A stretch of 43,389 nt of DNA from Parcubacteria group bacterium. Its GTDB lineage: Bacteria > Patescibacteriota > Minisyncoccia > Phycocordibacterales > Phycocordibacteraceae. The notes under the pieces are model-generated. The model was not told the DNA's origin and did no database searches. It saw nothing but the letters and a program-made list of their open reading frames with translations. Made by a program: the position numbers and the translations under genes. How positions within the stretch are numbered: position 1 is the stretch's first letter; every line of letters starts with the position of its first letter. The stretch spans positions 1-43,389 of the forward strand of contig JAQBQV010000001.1 in assembly GCA_028286825.1 (NCBI GenBank). The letters run 5' to 3'. This document shows positions 1 through 8,564 of this stretch, piece after piece.

Positions 1-1456
1 GGAGGTTTGTCTCGGACACGGTGTACGAGCCAGGCGTAAAGGTATTGATTGCACCACTCACCACTGAGGTTGAATTAACGAAGAGTGGGAAGTCAGCAAC
101 TTGCTTTGTGCCACTGTTGTCGTTAATCACGATCTTCACTACCTTAATCGTAGATGGTGTGACTGTAGGAGGAACACAGCCATTGGCCACTGATCCCATT
201 TCTTTGAACCTATAGTTTGGTGGAACTGAATTATCGACTTCCCAGATCTGCCAGTTGTGGCCATTGAGATCGTTACCGCCCGTACAGTAAGGTGTCCAGG
301 TGACTGCTGGAGGATTCGTTACCGTTACCGTCGCTGAACACGTCGCTTCAAGGCGAGGTGAGAAATCGAGATTGTCATAAAGGGTACCGCGGTAGGTAGT
401 GGTCACGACTGGATTTACTGTAGTTGAGCCACCGTTAACATTAGCCGCACCAACGCCATTACTAATAGTGAATGTTGAGTTTGCGTTAATGATACGATTG
501 GTCGTCCAGCTAAGAATCACTGGGCTTCCTGACGTAACGGAGCTCTTGTCGACAGTAATCTCACACTTAAGTGGTGCGTAGGTACAAAGGGGGCTATTTG
601 TGCCGCCACCGGTACCATTACAGTACCAATGATGATCCCCGTTTGGTTGAATGCCCGGTGTCTGGGGTACTCCCGAAGTACACGAGTCGATCACGGTGCT
701 ACAAACGCCATTTACTGGAGTTTGAGGAGGAACGTAGAAACAAAGTGGGCTACGATTTTCTGTCGTATTAGGAGTTCCATCGCAGTACCAGTGGTAACTA
801 CCATCAGGTTGAATCTCATGTGCGCCGAGGGTTCCATTTGCACACGAGTTCGCCTGTGTGTAGTTACAGGCGCCAATCGTATTGGTTGGCGTTACGGGTG
901 GTACATAGAAACAAAGTGGACTTGTCGCGCCGCCATTAGGGCTGTTGCAGTACCATTGGTAACTGCCGTCAGGCTGAACAGCATTGTTGCCAAGAGTACC
1001 GACGGTACACTGATTAGGACCCGTGTAGTCACAGACACCAGCTGAAGGCGGAACATACACACAAAGTGGGCTTGTTGCGCCACCATCAACGCCATCACAG
1101 TACCAATGGTAGCTGCCGTCAGGCTGTTGGGCATTAGCGCCAAGTGTTCCGGAAGAACAGGAATTGAAAGTCGTTGTGTTACAAACACCAGGGACTGGGG
1201 TCGGGGTCGTGCCGCCAGGAGCTTCGCCACCGGTCGTGGTGGAGCCAGTGTCACCAGAGTCGCCTCCCGTGTTACCAGTATCGCCAGAGTCGCCTCCCGT
1301 GTCACCTCCATCTCCACCGTCACCGCTATCATCGGCGAACGCGTGAAGTGTAGAGAGGATTGAGAAGTCTCCCGCGTGAGGAACGACGACTACGCCGCGT
1401 GCAAAAGCAAGCGTAAGGAGTATCAGTGCTGCAATTATTGTGTAACGAATTTTCAT
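1..1456 (-). CDS. Secreted Cys-rich repeat protein (C-terminus outside window)
   Basis: Open minus-strand frame from ATG 1456 to the window edge with no stop; the ORF track misses it because the end is off-window. The N-terminus (MKIRYTIIAALILLTLAFA) looks like a signal peptide. A Gly/Asp/Ser-rich linker (GDTGGDSGDTGNTG style) follows, then four copies of a unit of about 50 residues with two conserved Cys pairs and the pattern GSYHWYCDG...SPLCxYVPP. After these comes an Ig-like segment (residues about 300-385), and near the window edge a stretch TFTPGSYTVSE that resembles Cna-B/SpaA-type beta-sandwich domains. Probably a cell-surface or secreted adhesin-like protein; no enzyme motif seen. A TATTAT box sits 4 nt before the ATG, fitting the leaderless style of the window. 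The ORF at 892-1332 is a different frame of the same DNA and is a shadow. Confidence 0.8.
   Translation of the reverse strand, partial: MKIRYTIIAALILLTLAFARGVVVVPHAGDFSILSTLHAFADDSGDGGDGGDTGGDSGDTGNTGGDSGDTGSTTTGGEAPGGTTPTPVPGVCNTTTFNSCSSGTLGANAQQPDGSYHWYCDGVDGGATSPLCVYVPPSAGVCDYTGPNQCTVGTLGNNAVQPDGSYQWYCNSPNGGATSPLCFYVPPVTPTNTIGACNYTQANSCANGTLGAHEIQPDGSYHWYCDGTPNTTENRSPLCFYVPPQTPVNGVCSTVIDSCTSGVPQTPGIQPNGDHHWYCNGTGGGTNSPLCTYAPLKCEITVDKSSVTSGSPVILSWTTNRIINANSTFTISNGVGAANVNGGSTTVNPVVTTTYRGTLYDNLDFSPRLEATCSATVTVTNPPAVTWTPYCTGGNDLNGHNWQIWEVDNSVPPNYRFKEMGSVANGCVPPTVTPSTIKVVKIVINDNSGTKQVADFPLFVNSTSVVSGAINTFTPGSYTVSETNL
571..1187 (-). repeat. Four tandem ~150-175 bp coding repeats
   Basis: Four imperfect direct copies, recognisable on the plus strand by the recurring core acaaagtggrct near 580, 735, 910 and 1058, each followed by a 'cagtaccaatggta'-like segment. 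They encode the Cys-rich unit WYCxG...SPLCxYVPP. Divergence between copies is moderate, so this is an old tandem expansion rather than an assembly artefact. Confidence 0.75.
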
Positions 1457-1603
1457 AAATATAATAAGTTGTTTTTAATTCCTATTTCCGGCACACCTTA
1501 TTTTAAGAAGATGTTCCAGAAAAGGGATGCTAAGGGCGTCATACTGACCACCCTTAACAGCTCCGTAAAACCGATTCAATCCGGCGACACACTTCGCAGT
1601 GTG

Positions 1604-2689
1604 TTAGTCGAGCTTCAGAATGCCGTGCATGTGCAGGCACTTGCCGCGATTCCACCATTCCGGTTTGTGAACAAGACGACGAGAGCCACCCGAAACAGTC
1701 GGCGACAGATACCGCTCGGGCCAGAGCGCCTCGATGACGTAGTTGCGCTGTTCATCGTTAAAGGTCATGCTTGCGACGCCCTTCACCAACCGAACTGTAC
1801 CCACCTTCTCTACGATCTCGAATGAGTCCGGATCACGAAGTTGGATAAAGAGCAGGTCGTCGACAGGCGCTCGCTCACGGACTTCACGTCGTAGACGTCC
1901 ACCTAGTTGAGCAGACACCGAATCGGTCGTATAGCCTTTCGGGTTCGTGGCGTTTTTGCTCTCACGAGCATCGGCGACTTCGACCAGTTGAGCGACTTCA
2001 GAAGCGAGATCGTTCACAAGCGCTACGCGATTCCAGTCCCAGGCGTCAAACACGATTGTGTATTCGCCTGGTTGGCAGGCATTTACGAGAAGCGGTGGCA
2101 ACGGCTGCGGTATCAGCGACGGAGCCACTGTTGGTGCAGGCGGCTTTGTAGCCGCTTGAGGTGGAGCAACCGGTACTGCGAGAACGCCGGGTATGACCGG
2201 ATTCAAGCAGAAAGCTGACAGAAGCGGTTTGTTCGGCCCGCTCTTGTGCACGAGCACTTTTTCGTGCTCATAACACTTGCGGGGCCATGATCCGAACTTC
2301 GTTGCTTTCGAGTTGGTGACTGCCAGACGATTGTCCTTCTCGAACATCTTGTTCTGGCATGTTACCAGCACGAAGTCGTCAGATTCGAGCGCCTTTGCCG
2401 TTCCTTCACAGCCTTCAAACGGATACCCCGGGTGGGTCTCCGCCATTTGGCGTACGAGCACATCACAGGTAACGCGCATTGCCTTCTTCGCAAGCTCGGG
2501 GTTCCGAAGAATCGCGATGATCTGCGCCTTCGTGCGGTTCCAGTACTCATACGCGTATCCGTCCCCCTCCCCTCGGGCAAATTGCACCGACGGTTGAAAC
2601 GACGAAGGTAGGGTTGGCGCAACTTGCGCCGCTGCCGACGAAACGAACGACACTGCTATTGCGAGCAGCACAGCCTTGATGAACTTCAT
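1604..2689 (-). CDS. Secreted protein of unknown function
   Basis: 361 aa if started at ATG 2689; I reject the upstream start of the track because residues 39 onward (MKFIKAVLLAIAVSFVSSAAAQ) form a clean signal peptide and ATG 2689 has a GGAGA Shine-Dalgarno at about 6 nt, one of few in this window. The mature N-terminal half (residues 25-160) has several Cys and Trp. A Pro/Ala-rich linker (about 170-215) follows, then a C-terminal domain that opens CQPGEYTIVFDAWDWNRV and ends WWNRGKCLHMHGILKLD. I do not recognise the family. It lies 125 bp downstream of the sortase on the same strand but has no visible C-terminal sorting signal, so it is not an obvious sortase substrate. Confidence 0.75.
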   Translation of the reverse strand: MKFIKAVLLAIAVSFVSSAAAQVAPTLPSSFQPSVQFARGEGDGYAYEYWNRTKAQIIAILRNPELAKKAMRVTCDVLVRQMAETHPGYPFEGCEGTAKALESDDFVLVTCQNKMFEKDNRLAVTNSKATKFGSWPRKCYEHEKVLVHKSGPNKPLLSAFCLNPVIPGVLAVPVAPPQAATKPPAPTVAPSLIPQPLPPLLVNACQPGEYTIVFDAWDWNRVALVNDLASEVAQLVEVADARESKNATNPKGYTTDSVSAQLGGRLRREVRERAPVDDLLFIQLRDPDSFEIVEKVGTVRLVKGVASMTFNDEQRNYVIEALWPERYLSPTVSGGSRRLVHKPEWWNRGKCLHMHGILKLD

Positions 2690-2807
2690 CAGGTTTCTCC
2701 TTGAGAGTTGGGCCGCGAGCGGCAAGTGGTCTATCGAACAGAATTGAATCGAATTGGAAAGAACTGCGTTCTGGTTTTTGCCTTCCTTTTTACAGGAAGT
2801 CATCCGT

Positions 2808-2825
2808 GCTCTAACTAATTAGAGC
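2808..2825. promoter_or_regulatory. Perfect inverted repeat upstream of the 361-aa gene
   Basis: GCTCTAA-CTAA-TTAGAGC, a 7-4-7 palindrome covering the stop codon of the sortase gene and lying about 120 bp upstream of ATG 2689. A closely similar sequence lies about 100-120 bp upstream of the DUF5648-like gene (28354-28373). Could be an operator; the function is inferred only from position and symmetry. Confidence 0.35.
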
Positions 2826-3480
2826 TAGGGTGACTTTCTATAAAATCGGCGGTAAGCACGAAGCGGTCTGCTTTCTCACCGAACGAGTCGCAGGTCGACA
2901 GTGTAAGCACCTGGCCGCTGACGTCAAGCGGAATGCCCGCGTCTGTGGCGCTTTCTTTAAGGACCGAGCGGACCCGGTACGTATATGCCGTAGTAGCCGA
3001 ATAGACCATTACAGTATCTCCTGCCTTAAGCTTCTGAATATCGTTGAAGGCTTTGTATGCCTGATTTCGGACAATCGGAAGGTAACTGGAGTGACCAAAG
3101 AGTACGACATTGCCTTTTTCGCCGAGCTCGGCTGAGGTCGGGTACCGAACCGCGCCTTTGAGCAGATACTGGTCCAGGATCGCGATCTTGGTCGTGGTTG
3201 GGTTTGAGATACTCGTCGCAAGCTTAATCTTAGGGATCTCGATTCGAAGCGGGAGTTCAGGAGTTGCGACAGGTGTCGATGTGGCAATCGGTTTTTCGAT
3301 TGAAGTCTCTGCCACTGCAACAGGCGTCGATGGTGGGTTAGGTAAGAGATCCATGTGTGCGAGGACTGCTGTACTAACGAAAAAGGCAAGGATAAAGAGG
3401 CCCACGAAGCTCCATTTTCTGGTAGCTGCCTTTCGGGTTGCGAGTATGAGACCTGCGATGGCATGTATCAGCTTTTCCAT
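2815..3480 (-). CDS. Sortase (transpeptidase), membrane-anchored
   Basis: 221 aa. An N-terminal membrane segment (about residues 23-42) is followed by a Pro/Thr-rich stalk (48-75) and a sortase beta-barrel domain (about 78-215). The catalytic triad is visible: H130 in FGHSSYLP, C197 in TLSTC, R206 in ADRFVL. Sortases cleave a C-terminal LPxTG-like motif and join the protein to an amine acceptor at the cell surface. Length and the TLSTC signature fit the small class D/E-like sortases; subclass not determined. Transcribed divergently from the CARDB-like gene; its own promoter is visible (3500-3528). No substrate with a clear sorting motif is adjacent, unlike the second sortase at 15172-15753. 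Confidence 0.92.
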   Translation of the reverse strand: MEKLIHAIAGLILATRKAATRKWSFVGLFILAFFVSTAVLAHMDLLPNPPSTPVAVAETSIEKPIATSTPVATPELPLRIEIPKIKLATSISNPTTTKIAILDQYLLKGAVRYPTSAELGEKGNVVLFGHSSYLPIVRNQAYKAFNDIQKLKAGDTVMVYSATTAYTYRVRSVLKESATDAGIPLDVSGQVLTLSTCDSFGEKADRFVLTADFIESHPSSN

Positions 3481-3499
3481 ACGGTTATTGTCTCACTAA

Positions 3500-3528
3500 T
3501 AAATACACCATTGTATGCAATCTGTCAA
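3500..3528 (-). promoter_or_regulatory. Sigma70-type promoter of the sortase gene
   Basis: Minus-strand TTGACA (3528-3523), a 17-bp spacer and TATTTA (3505-3500). A start site near 3493 would give a leader of about 13 nt before ATG 3480, with no recognisable Shine-Dalgarno. Confidence 0.6.
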
Positions 3529-3571
3529 GTCCCCCTCGACAAATGCACGACCTATCGCCCTATCCTAAAGC

Positions 3572-3600
3572 TTGACACGCTAAATACCCTATGGTATGTA
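3572..3600 (+). promoter_or_regulatory. Promoter giving a leaderless start at 3608
   Basis: TTGACA (3572-3577), 17 bp, TATGTA (3595-3600), then 7 nt to ATG 3608. Transcription would begin at or beside the A of the start codon. This also argues against the ATG at 3596, which lies inside the -10 box. Confidence 0.55.
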
Positions 3601-3607
3601 TTTACCC

Positions 3608-4405
3608 ATGAATACACCAGAAAACCAGGTCACCGTCGTGACCCCTACCACGAGCAATCGAGCGGTAGTTATTAATACACTTGCCATTGCCGGTTTTATC
3701 GCCATTGTTGGCGCGTTGATTTGGCTAGCGGTATCCTCAGGGCGGATTATTCCAGGTGTGGTTAACGGTATCGGCAACGCCGCCGTCTACCTTGGATCGG
3801 TCTTTGCACCATCCCCTACCCCTGGAATTAACGTAGTTCCTATCCCAAGCGCATCAACTACCATCTCCTTCGGCACGGCTACTACTACCCCTATCTCAGT
3901 CGTAGCCACAACGACAGCAACAACAACTCCCCACACTGCTCCTAAGCCGGTAGTGACGCATCCTGGAACCTCAACGGGTGGCGTCTACCAGACCAGCACC
4001 ACGACGGTTGCTGCAAATTACTATGGCACGGGCGACCTTAAGACGACGATCGACTTTGTGGGGTACCTCACCTCAGACTCAACGGAAACCTTTGTCGGAG
4101 GCACCACGGTCCCTAGCGGCAAGCGCCCCGCAGTAAAGTTCACAATTAAAAACGTAGGTACCAACTGGACCGGTGTATGGCGCTTTACCGCGACTATTCC
4201 GACCCGATCTGCTACCACCTTCGTGTCTGACCCTCAGCAGTCCCTGGCTCCAGGAGAGAGTATTGACTACACTCTCGGCTTTGACAATACGCTTCGTGGA
4301 AGTGCGGAAACGATCACTATATCGGCCAATTCGAGCCATACCGCAAGCGACCTGAATACCTCAAACGACACCGCTTCAGCGACGATCGACACTCTCGGCA
4401 GATAA
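3608..4405 (+). CDS. Membrane-anchored protein with CARDB-like domain
   Basis: 265 aa from ATG 3608; the track start at 3596 overlaps the predicted -10 box. One transmembrane helix (about residues 18-42) is followed by a long Thr/Pro/Ser-rich spacer (60-125) typical of a surface stalk. The C-terminal domain (about 140-262) has the pattern of CARDB adhesion-type beta-sandwiches: VKFTIKNVGTNWTG, LAPGESIDYTLGFD and SDLNTSNDTASATI. Likely displayed outside the cell, where CARDB domains take part in adhesion; this role is inferred from the family. Divergent from the sortase. A strong bidirectional hairpin terminator follows. Confidence 0.75.
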   Translation: MNTPENQVTVVTPTTSNRAVVINTLAIAGFIAIVGALIWLAVSSGRIIPGVVNGIGNAAVYLGSVFAPSPTPGINVVPIPSASTTISFGTATTTPISVVATTTATTTPHTAPKPVVTHPGTSTGGVYQTSTTTVAANYYGTGDLKTTIDFVGYLTSDSTETFVGGTTVPSGKRPAVKFTIKNVGTNWTGVWRFTATIPTRSATTFVSDPQQSLAPGESIDYTLGFDNTLRGSAETITISANSSHTASDLNTSNDTASATIDTLGR

Positions 4406-4426
4406 GTATTTTTCAGAAATCTTAAT

Positions 4427-4457
4427 GAAAAGCCGCCACTATCTCAGGCGGCTTTTC
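4427..4457 (+). terminator. Intrinsic terminator after the CARDB-like gene
   Basis: 11-bp perfect stem GAAAAGCCGCC/GGCGGCTTTTC with a 9-nt loop, so the T-run is part of the stem. It lies 21 bp after the stop codon and before the two-component operon. Confidence 0.85.
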
Positions 4458-4498
4458 GTTATATACTAAGGCCGGATTGTCCATCCCTAAATACTTAA

Positions 4499-4523
4499 TG
4501 AAGAAGTGATCATGAATTCTTCA
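4499..4523. promoter_or_regulatory. Inverted repeat upstream of the response regulator
   Basis: Perfect 7-bp arms TGAAGAA/TTCTTCA separated by 11 bp, about 50 bp before ATG 4572. Could be a binding site for autoregulation by the OmpR-type regulator; only symmetry and position support this. A weak TAACTT box lies 7 nt before the ATG. Confidence 0.3.
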
Positions 4524-4571
4524 TCTTACTCCTGCTTTACTTCCCGCTAGTTAGTAGATAACTTACACACT

Positions 4572-5246
4572 ATGCGAGTACTAGTAGTAGAAGACGAACA
4601 GAAGCTGGCTGAAGGAATAAAGAAAGGTCTTGAGAAGAACGCCTATGCTGTAGATGTGCTTGGGGACGGGGAAAAGGCGCTCACTCGTATCTCGGTCCAC
4701 CGTGACGACTACGACATTGTCATCTTGGACCTAATGCTTCCTTCCCTCTCTGGGCTCGAAGTATGTACGCAGGCACGAGCATTAGGCGTGGTCGTGCCGA
4801 TCCTCATCCTCACGGCGCGCGCTGAGACCGACAATAAGGTGAAGCTCCTTCTTGCTGGTGCTGACGACTATCTCGTAAAGCCATTCTCCTTTGAAGAACT
4901 CTTGGCACGCATGCAAGCCTTACTGCGCCGACCTAAGGAAAAAGTGCCCGATGTGCTTAAGGTACACGATCTTGAGCTTGACCCGACTACACACATCGCC
5001 CGCAAGGATGGAGAGATTCTTGAGCTGACTCTTAAAGAGTTTATGCTGCTTGAGTATTTCATGCGGCATCCGAACGAGGTGATCAATCGCGAAGATCTCT
5101 TGACCCATCTCTGGGATTTCAACTACGAATCGTTTAGCAACGTCATTGATGTTCATGTTAAAAATCTTCGAAGAAAAATTGGCGAGACTGGTAGCGACGG
5201 AATACTGGAGACGGTCCGTGGGATTGGTTACCGTCTACGCGTCTAA
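4572..5246 (+). CDS. OmpR/PhoB-family response regulator
   Basis: 224 aa. N-terminal receiver domain (1-118) with acidic pocket E7/D8, phospho-acceptor D53 in ILDLMLP, T81 in ILTAR and K103 in YLVKPF. C-terminal winged-helix DNA-binding domain (about 128-222) with LTLKEFMLLEYFMRHP, VDVHVKNLRRKIG and the closing TVRGIGYRLRV. It receives phosphate from the kinase encoded immediately downstream, whose start overlaps this gene by 29 bp, so the two are almost certainly co-translated. The signal and regulon are unknown; an inverted repeat upstream may be its own operator. Confidence 0.95.
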   Translation: MRVLVVEDEQKLAEGIKKGLEKNAYAVDVLGDGEKALTRISVHRDDYDIVILDLMLPSLSGLEVCTQARALGVVVPILILTARAETDNKVKLLLAGADDYLVKPFSFEELLARMQALLRRPKEKVPDVLKVHDLELDPTTHIARKDGEILELTLKEFMLLEYFMRHPNEVINREDLLTHLWDFNYESFSNVIDVHVKNLRRKIGETGSDGILETVRGIGYRLRV

Positions 5247-6264
5247 ATATAGGCGGGACCCGTTCTTCCGCACTGAGTTTAACGTTATTGCGCTCCAAAT
5301 CCTTTTTGGCTTATTCATTTTGTTTGTAGTGGTTCAGGGGGTTGCCCTCCGCTACCAGAGACTGCCCATGATGGCGATTATCGTGATTAGTACGGCGATC
5401 TTCGTCTACCTCATCACCCGACTTGCGCTTGCACCGGCACGTAACGCACTTGAGGCCCAGAAGCAGTTTATCGGGAATATCGCCCATGAACTACGCACTC
5501 CGCTCTCGGTGATTAAGACCAATACGGAGGTCGCCCTTCTCGACGACACCGCTCCCATCGGCATGCGAGAGACGCTCCACGATACGATCGAAGAGCTCGA
5601 CCGCATTTCCGACATTATCAACAACCTTCTCTCATTGAACGTACTCGTTCGCCAAGAGAAAATGACGTTTACCAACGTCGACCTTGGAGTGGTCGTGAGG
5701 CGGATGACTAAGCATTTGCATATTTTAATTACTAAAAAGAAAATCAATCTGTCGATAAGCGAAAGCGAATATCAAAATGTGTGGGGCAACACCACCGCCC
5801 TCGAGCAGATCGTTATGAATGTGCTCAAAAACGCAGTGAACTATACGCTACCTGAAGGTTCGATCACATTATCTATTAAGCCCGACTACCAGGGTCATAT
5901 TCTCCTCACCGTCGAAGACACTGGGATTGGCATCGAAAAGAAAGATCTCAATCGAATTTTTGAACCCTTCTTTAGAAGCGATCAGTCTCGGGCACGAATC
6001 AGCGGAGGTAGCGGGCTTGGGCTCGCTATCGTGAACGAGCTCATCAAACTTCACCGGGGGTCTATGCTCATCCAGAGTGCCAAAGACTACGGCACGTTAG
6101 TGGAGATAACTCTTCCCTGCGGCCACGAGCCAGACAGGGTACCGATCGAGCGCCGTAAAGAGGATCAGCCAGTACACCGGGAGCGCCGCAAACGAGTATC
6201 TGAGGTAGAAATCAATTACTCCCAACTCCCCTTTACCAAGAAAGACCACGGGCGCCGTTCATAA
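5218..6264 (+). CDS. Sensor histidine kinase
   Basis: 348 aa from GTG 5218, chosen because GGAG (5207-5210) lies 7 nt upstream; the track start at 5146 would extend far into the regulator gene with a charged, non-membrane N-terminus. Two transmembrane helices (about 22-43 and 50-68) with almost no extracytoplasmic loop. HisKA segment with phospho-accepting H90 in FIGNIAHELRTPLSV; N box (EQIVMNVLKNAVNYT), G1 (VEDTGIGI), F (FEPFFRSD) and G2 (GGSGLGLAIV) of the ATPase domain. The tail of about 50 residues after the ATPase core is rich in Arg/Lys/Glu (ERRKEDQPVHRERRKR). With so little extracellular sequence it probably senses the membrane itself or a partner protein. Confidence 0.94.
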   Translation: MGLVTVYASKYRRDPFFRTEFNVIALQILFGLFILFVVVQGVALRYQRLPMMAIIVISTAIFVYLITRLALAPARNALEAQKQFIGNIAHELRTPLSVIKTNTEVALLDDTAPIGMRETLHDTIEELDRISDIINNLLSLNVLVRQEKMTFTNVDLGVVVRRMTKHLHILITKKKINLSISESEYQNVWGNTTALEQIVMNVLKNAVNYTLPEGSITLSIKPDYQGHILLTVEDTGIGIEKKDLNRIFEPFFRSDQSRARISGGSGLGLAIVNELIKLHRGSMLIQSAKDYGTLVEITLPCGHEPDRVPIERRKEDQPVHRERRKRVSEVEINYSQLPFTKKDHGRRS

Positions 6265-6323
6265 TTGCTTCATCCGGCCGTGAGTACACTTAGGGTTAAT
6301 GCAGTATGGTCATGGTCGCAAAC

Positions 6324-6357
6324 AAAAAAAATGGAGGGATCCGCTTAAAGATCCTCC
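6324..6357 (-). terminator. Minus-strand intrinsic terminator (acyltransferase side)
   Basis: Read on the minus strand: GGAGGATC, 8-nt loop, GATC(C)CTCC with one bulge, then an uninterrupted T-run (plus-strand A-run 6324-6331). It lies about 100 bp beyond the stop of the acyltransferase gene. Confidence 0.7.
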
Positions 6358-6377
6358 AGAAGATATTCTGATGTAAT

Positions 6378-6428
6378 GCCGGGGAGGCTGCGCCAATAAA
6401 AAGCGCAACCTCCCCGGCACCTTTTTAT
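6378..6428 (+). terminator. Plus-strand intrinsic terminator after the two-component operon
   Basis: GCCGGGGAGG-ctGCGC / GCGC-aa-CCTCCCCGGC stem with a short A-rich loop, then ACCTTTTTATT. The two opposing terminators (this one and 6324-6357) are crossed in the convergent gap. Confidence 0.85.
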
Positions 6429-6456
6429 TAGTTTTAGTCACGACTACTAATGTTGC

Positions 6457-8541
6457 TTATTTTTTTGATGACGTTTTGATCGCTATAAAGACTTGCGTAA
6501 ACAACGCCTCAAGGCTCATCGCGCCCGCAGTACTTATATGGTCCTCATCTCGATAAATCAGTTTGCCTTTGTTTTCTAGTGCGCACACACCTCCCTTCTC
6601 GCATAAAATGGCGGCTGGATCAATAATGCGAACGCCTGGGAGTGCTCCGAGGCTATCAATCACAGCGTTGGGAAACGTCTGATACATCTGGTGACGACTC
6701 GCTTTGATACTTTGCAGCTCGAGACGCTCGCCTAAATGCACCGCACGATAAAACGCGTCGCGAATATTAAAATCAAATTGCTCTGGTACTTGTTTGACGA
6801 GTACGACCTCACGACCTTCACGTGACCACTCCCGTACCATTGCGGTTAGATTTTTTTCTAATACGAGCACTGCCTCCTTTGATGAGACCGACGCTTGTTC
6901 CGAGTCGGTAATAAATGCTTTTGAGTCTCCAGAAGAACCTCCCATCACGTAGTAACTCCAGCGACTGATCAAAAAAACAGTATGAATGTCGTACTTCTGT
7001 ATGTATGCAAGAGCAGATGTCGTTTCTTCTTCGCAGCTGGTAGCCGCTGGTAACTGATGAACACCATTAACTGGGATACAAAAAGCACCATCAAACACTG
7101 TTCCCCTCACGCCGTAGGCGCGTCCTAATGTGTTAAATAACGGGACGAGCGCTTCTGCGTGACTGTCGCCCCATACGACAAAGTCAGCACCGCGTGCTAT
7201 CGAACCTATATCTCCTATCGAGCAGAGAGCTTCATCTACAAATTGACGAGAACAAACGCCTCCCCAGGGTACGTTTTCTGCTGACGCGAGCAATATATTC
7301 TTGCCGACAAGCGGAACTCGATTGATCACTTCGCCTGATGTCCTCTGTATAAGAAAGCCGAGTAGTGAGAGAAGCATAAGAGAGGCGAAACCGAAGTAGA
7401 GCATATCTCTCCGCAGAGGAAAGAAAACTTTCTTTCGAAAGGGAGTCTCGATAAACCTATACGATAACCATGCGAGAACAACTGATGTCAGCATAAGAAG
7501 GAGCGCTGTTGTGTTCGAGATTGGAATGGTTGCTGTCAGATTGGCGAATGCGAATAATGGCCAATGCCACAAATAGAGTGAGTAAGAAATCAATCCGACC
7601 CATACGAGGCCAGGGTATGCAAGAACTGCCCCGACCTTGGTTATATGACTCTCATTTGCAACAATAATGGCCGCCGCTCCCAGGGTCGGCAACAGTGCCG
7701 CTACGCCCGGAAAATGCGTACTGTCGCTAAATAGAAACGCTGCGGCCATAACTGAGCCGATGCCGGTAAGAGCAAGAATTTCTGACCACACTATTGATCG
7801 GATACATACGGGATAGAGTGCAATCAGAATGCCGACCCCGATCTCCCATGCACGACTCGGCAGTAGATAAAATCCGGCGGTTCCATACGTCATTGCTGAA
7901 AACACTGACGCAGGCGCTACGTTAACGAACCAAATGTTAATGAGGAATGAAATGAAACCGAGTATAAGTACGCAGCCTAACAGCATGCGCTGCCCACCCC
8001 AGCGCTCAGTGAGCATTATGATTCGCCCCTTACGCTTCGCGAACCATACGCAAAAGAACACTATGCCTGGGAATACGAGGTAAAACTGCTCTTCAACTGA
8101 AAGTGACCAGGTGTGAAGCAAGGGCGAGTAGCGCGCAGACTGTTCGAAGTAGTTATCTGTCACTGCAAAAAGCATGTTCGAAGCGAATAGGCTCTGCGCT
8201 ATGACGGTCGTACCAAAGTCGTGATACTCCGGTGGGTATAAAATAAGCGCATAACTTGCGATACTTGTTGCTAAAATAACGGCAACAACAACGGGGACGA
8301 TACGGCGAATACGGCGTTCCCAAAAACCAATAAGGGAGAATGTGCCTGCCTGGACGTCTCGCATGATAATCGACGTAATCAAAAAACCTGAGATTACAAA
8401 GAACACATCAACTCCAATAAAGCCCCCGCCCACCGATAAGAACCGCGCGTGGTACAGCACCACAAGAATGACAGCAACACCCCGCAAACCGTCAATGTGT
8501 GGACGATACGATATCGCGTTCGTACCGTCTGGATACGCCAT
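6457..8541 (-). CDS. Acyltransferase-3 / SGNH two-domain membrane O-acyltransferase
   Basis: 694 aa, OafA/OatA-like layout. N-terminal acyltransferase-3 domain (about 10-380) of some ten membrane helices with the family motifs RPHIDGLRGVAVILVVLYH (catalytic H31), FIGVDVFFVISGFLI, FWERRIRRI and LHTWSLSVEEQFYLVFP. C-terminal extracytoplasmic SGNH hydrolase-like domain with GDSH (about residue 457) and DxxH-type DEDHIS (about 665). Such proteins move acyl groups, often acetyl, across the membrane onto sugars of peptidoglycan or surface glycans; the acceptor here is unknown. It starts 23 bp after the gyrB stop on the same strand and is probably read through from gyrB. No Shine-Dalgarno is visible. 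Confidence 0.92.
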   Translation of the reverse strand: MAYPDGTNAISYRPHIDGLRGVAVILVVLYHARFLSVGGGFIGVDVFFVISGFLITSIIMRDVQAGTFSLIGFWERRIRRIVPVVVAVILATSIASYALILYPPEYHDFGTTVIAQSLFASNMLFAVTDNYFEQSARYSPLLHTWSLSVEEQFYLVFPGIVFFCVWFAKRKGRIIMLTERWGGQRMLLGCVLILGFISFLINIWFVNVAPASVFSAMTYGTAGFYLLPSRAWEIGVGILIALYPVCIRSIVWSEILALTGIGSVMAAAFLFSDSTHFPGVAALLPTLGAAAIIVANESHITKVGAVLAYPGLVWVGLISYSLYLWHWPLFAFANLTATIPISNTTALLLMLTSVVLAWLSYRFIETPFRKKVFFPLRRDMLYFGFASLMLLSLLGFLIQRTSGEVINRVPLVGKNILLASAENVPWGGVCSRQFVDEALCSIGDIGSIARGADFVVWGDSHAEALVPLFNTLGRAYGVRGTVFDGAFCIPVNGVHQLPAATSCEEETTSALAYIQKYDIHTVFLISRWSYYVMGGSSGDSKAFITDSEQASVSSKEAVLVLEKNLTAMVREWSREGREVVLVKQVPEQFDFNIRDAFYRAVHLGERLELQSIKASRHQMYQTFPNAVIDSLGALPGVRIIDPAAILCEKGGVCALENKGKLIYRDEDHISTAGAMSLEALFTQVFIAIKTSSKK

Positions 8542-8564
8542 GTGGATAGAGCTACTGAGTCACG

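Noticed and set aside
892-1332. 146-aa minus-strand ORF in the track
   Set aside because: Different frame of the Cys-rich repeat gene; the frame starting at ATG 1456 has the signal peptide and regular repeats.
2690-2803. 38-residue N-terminal extension of the 361-aa protein
   Set aside because: It would hide the signal peptide; the GGAGA site fixes the start at 2689.
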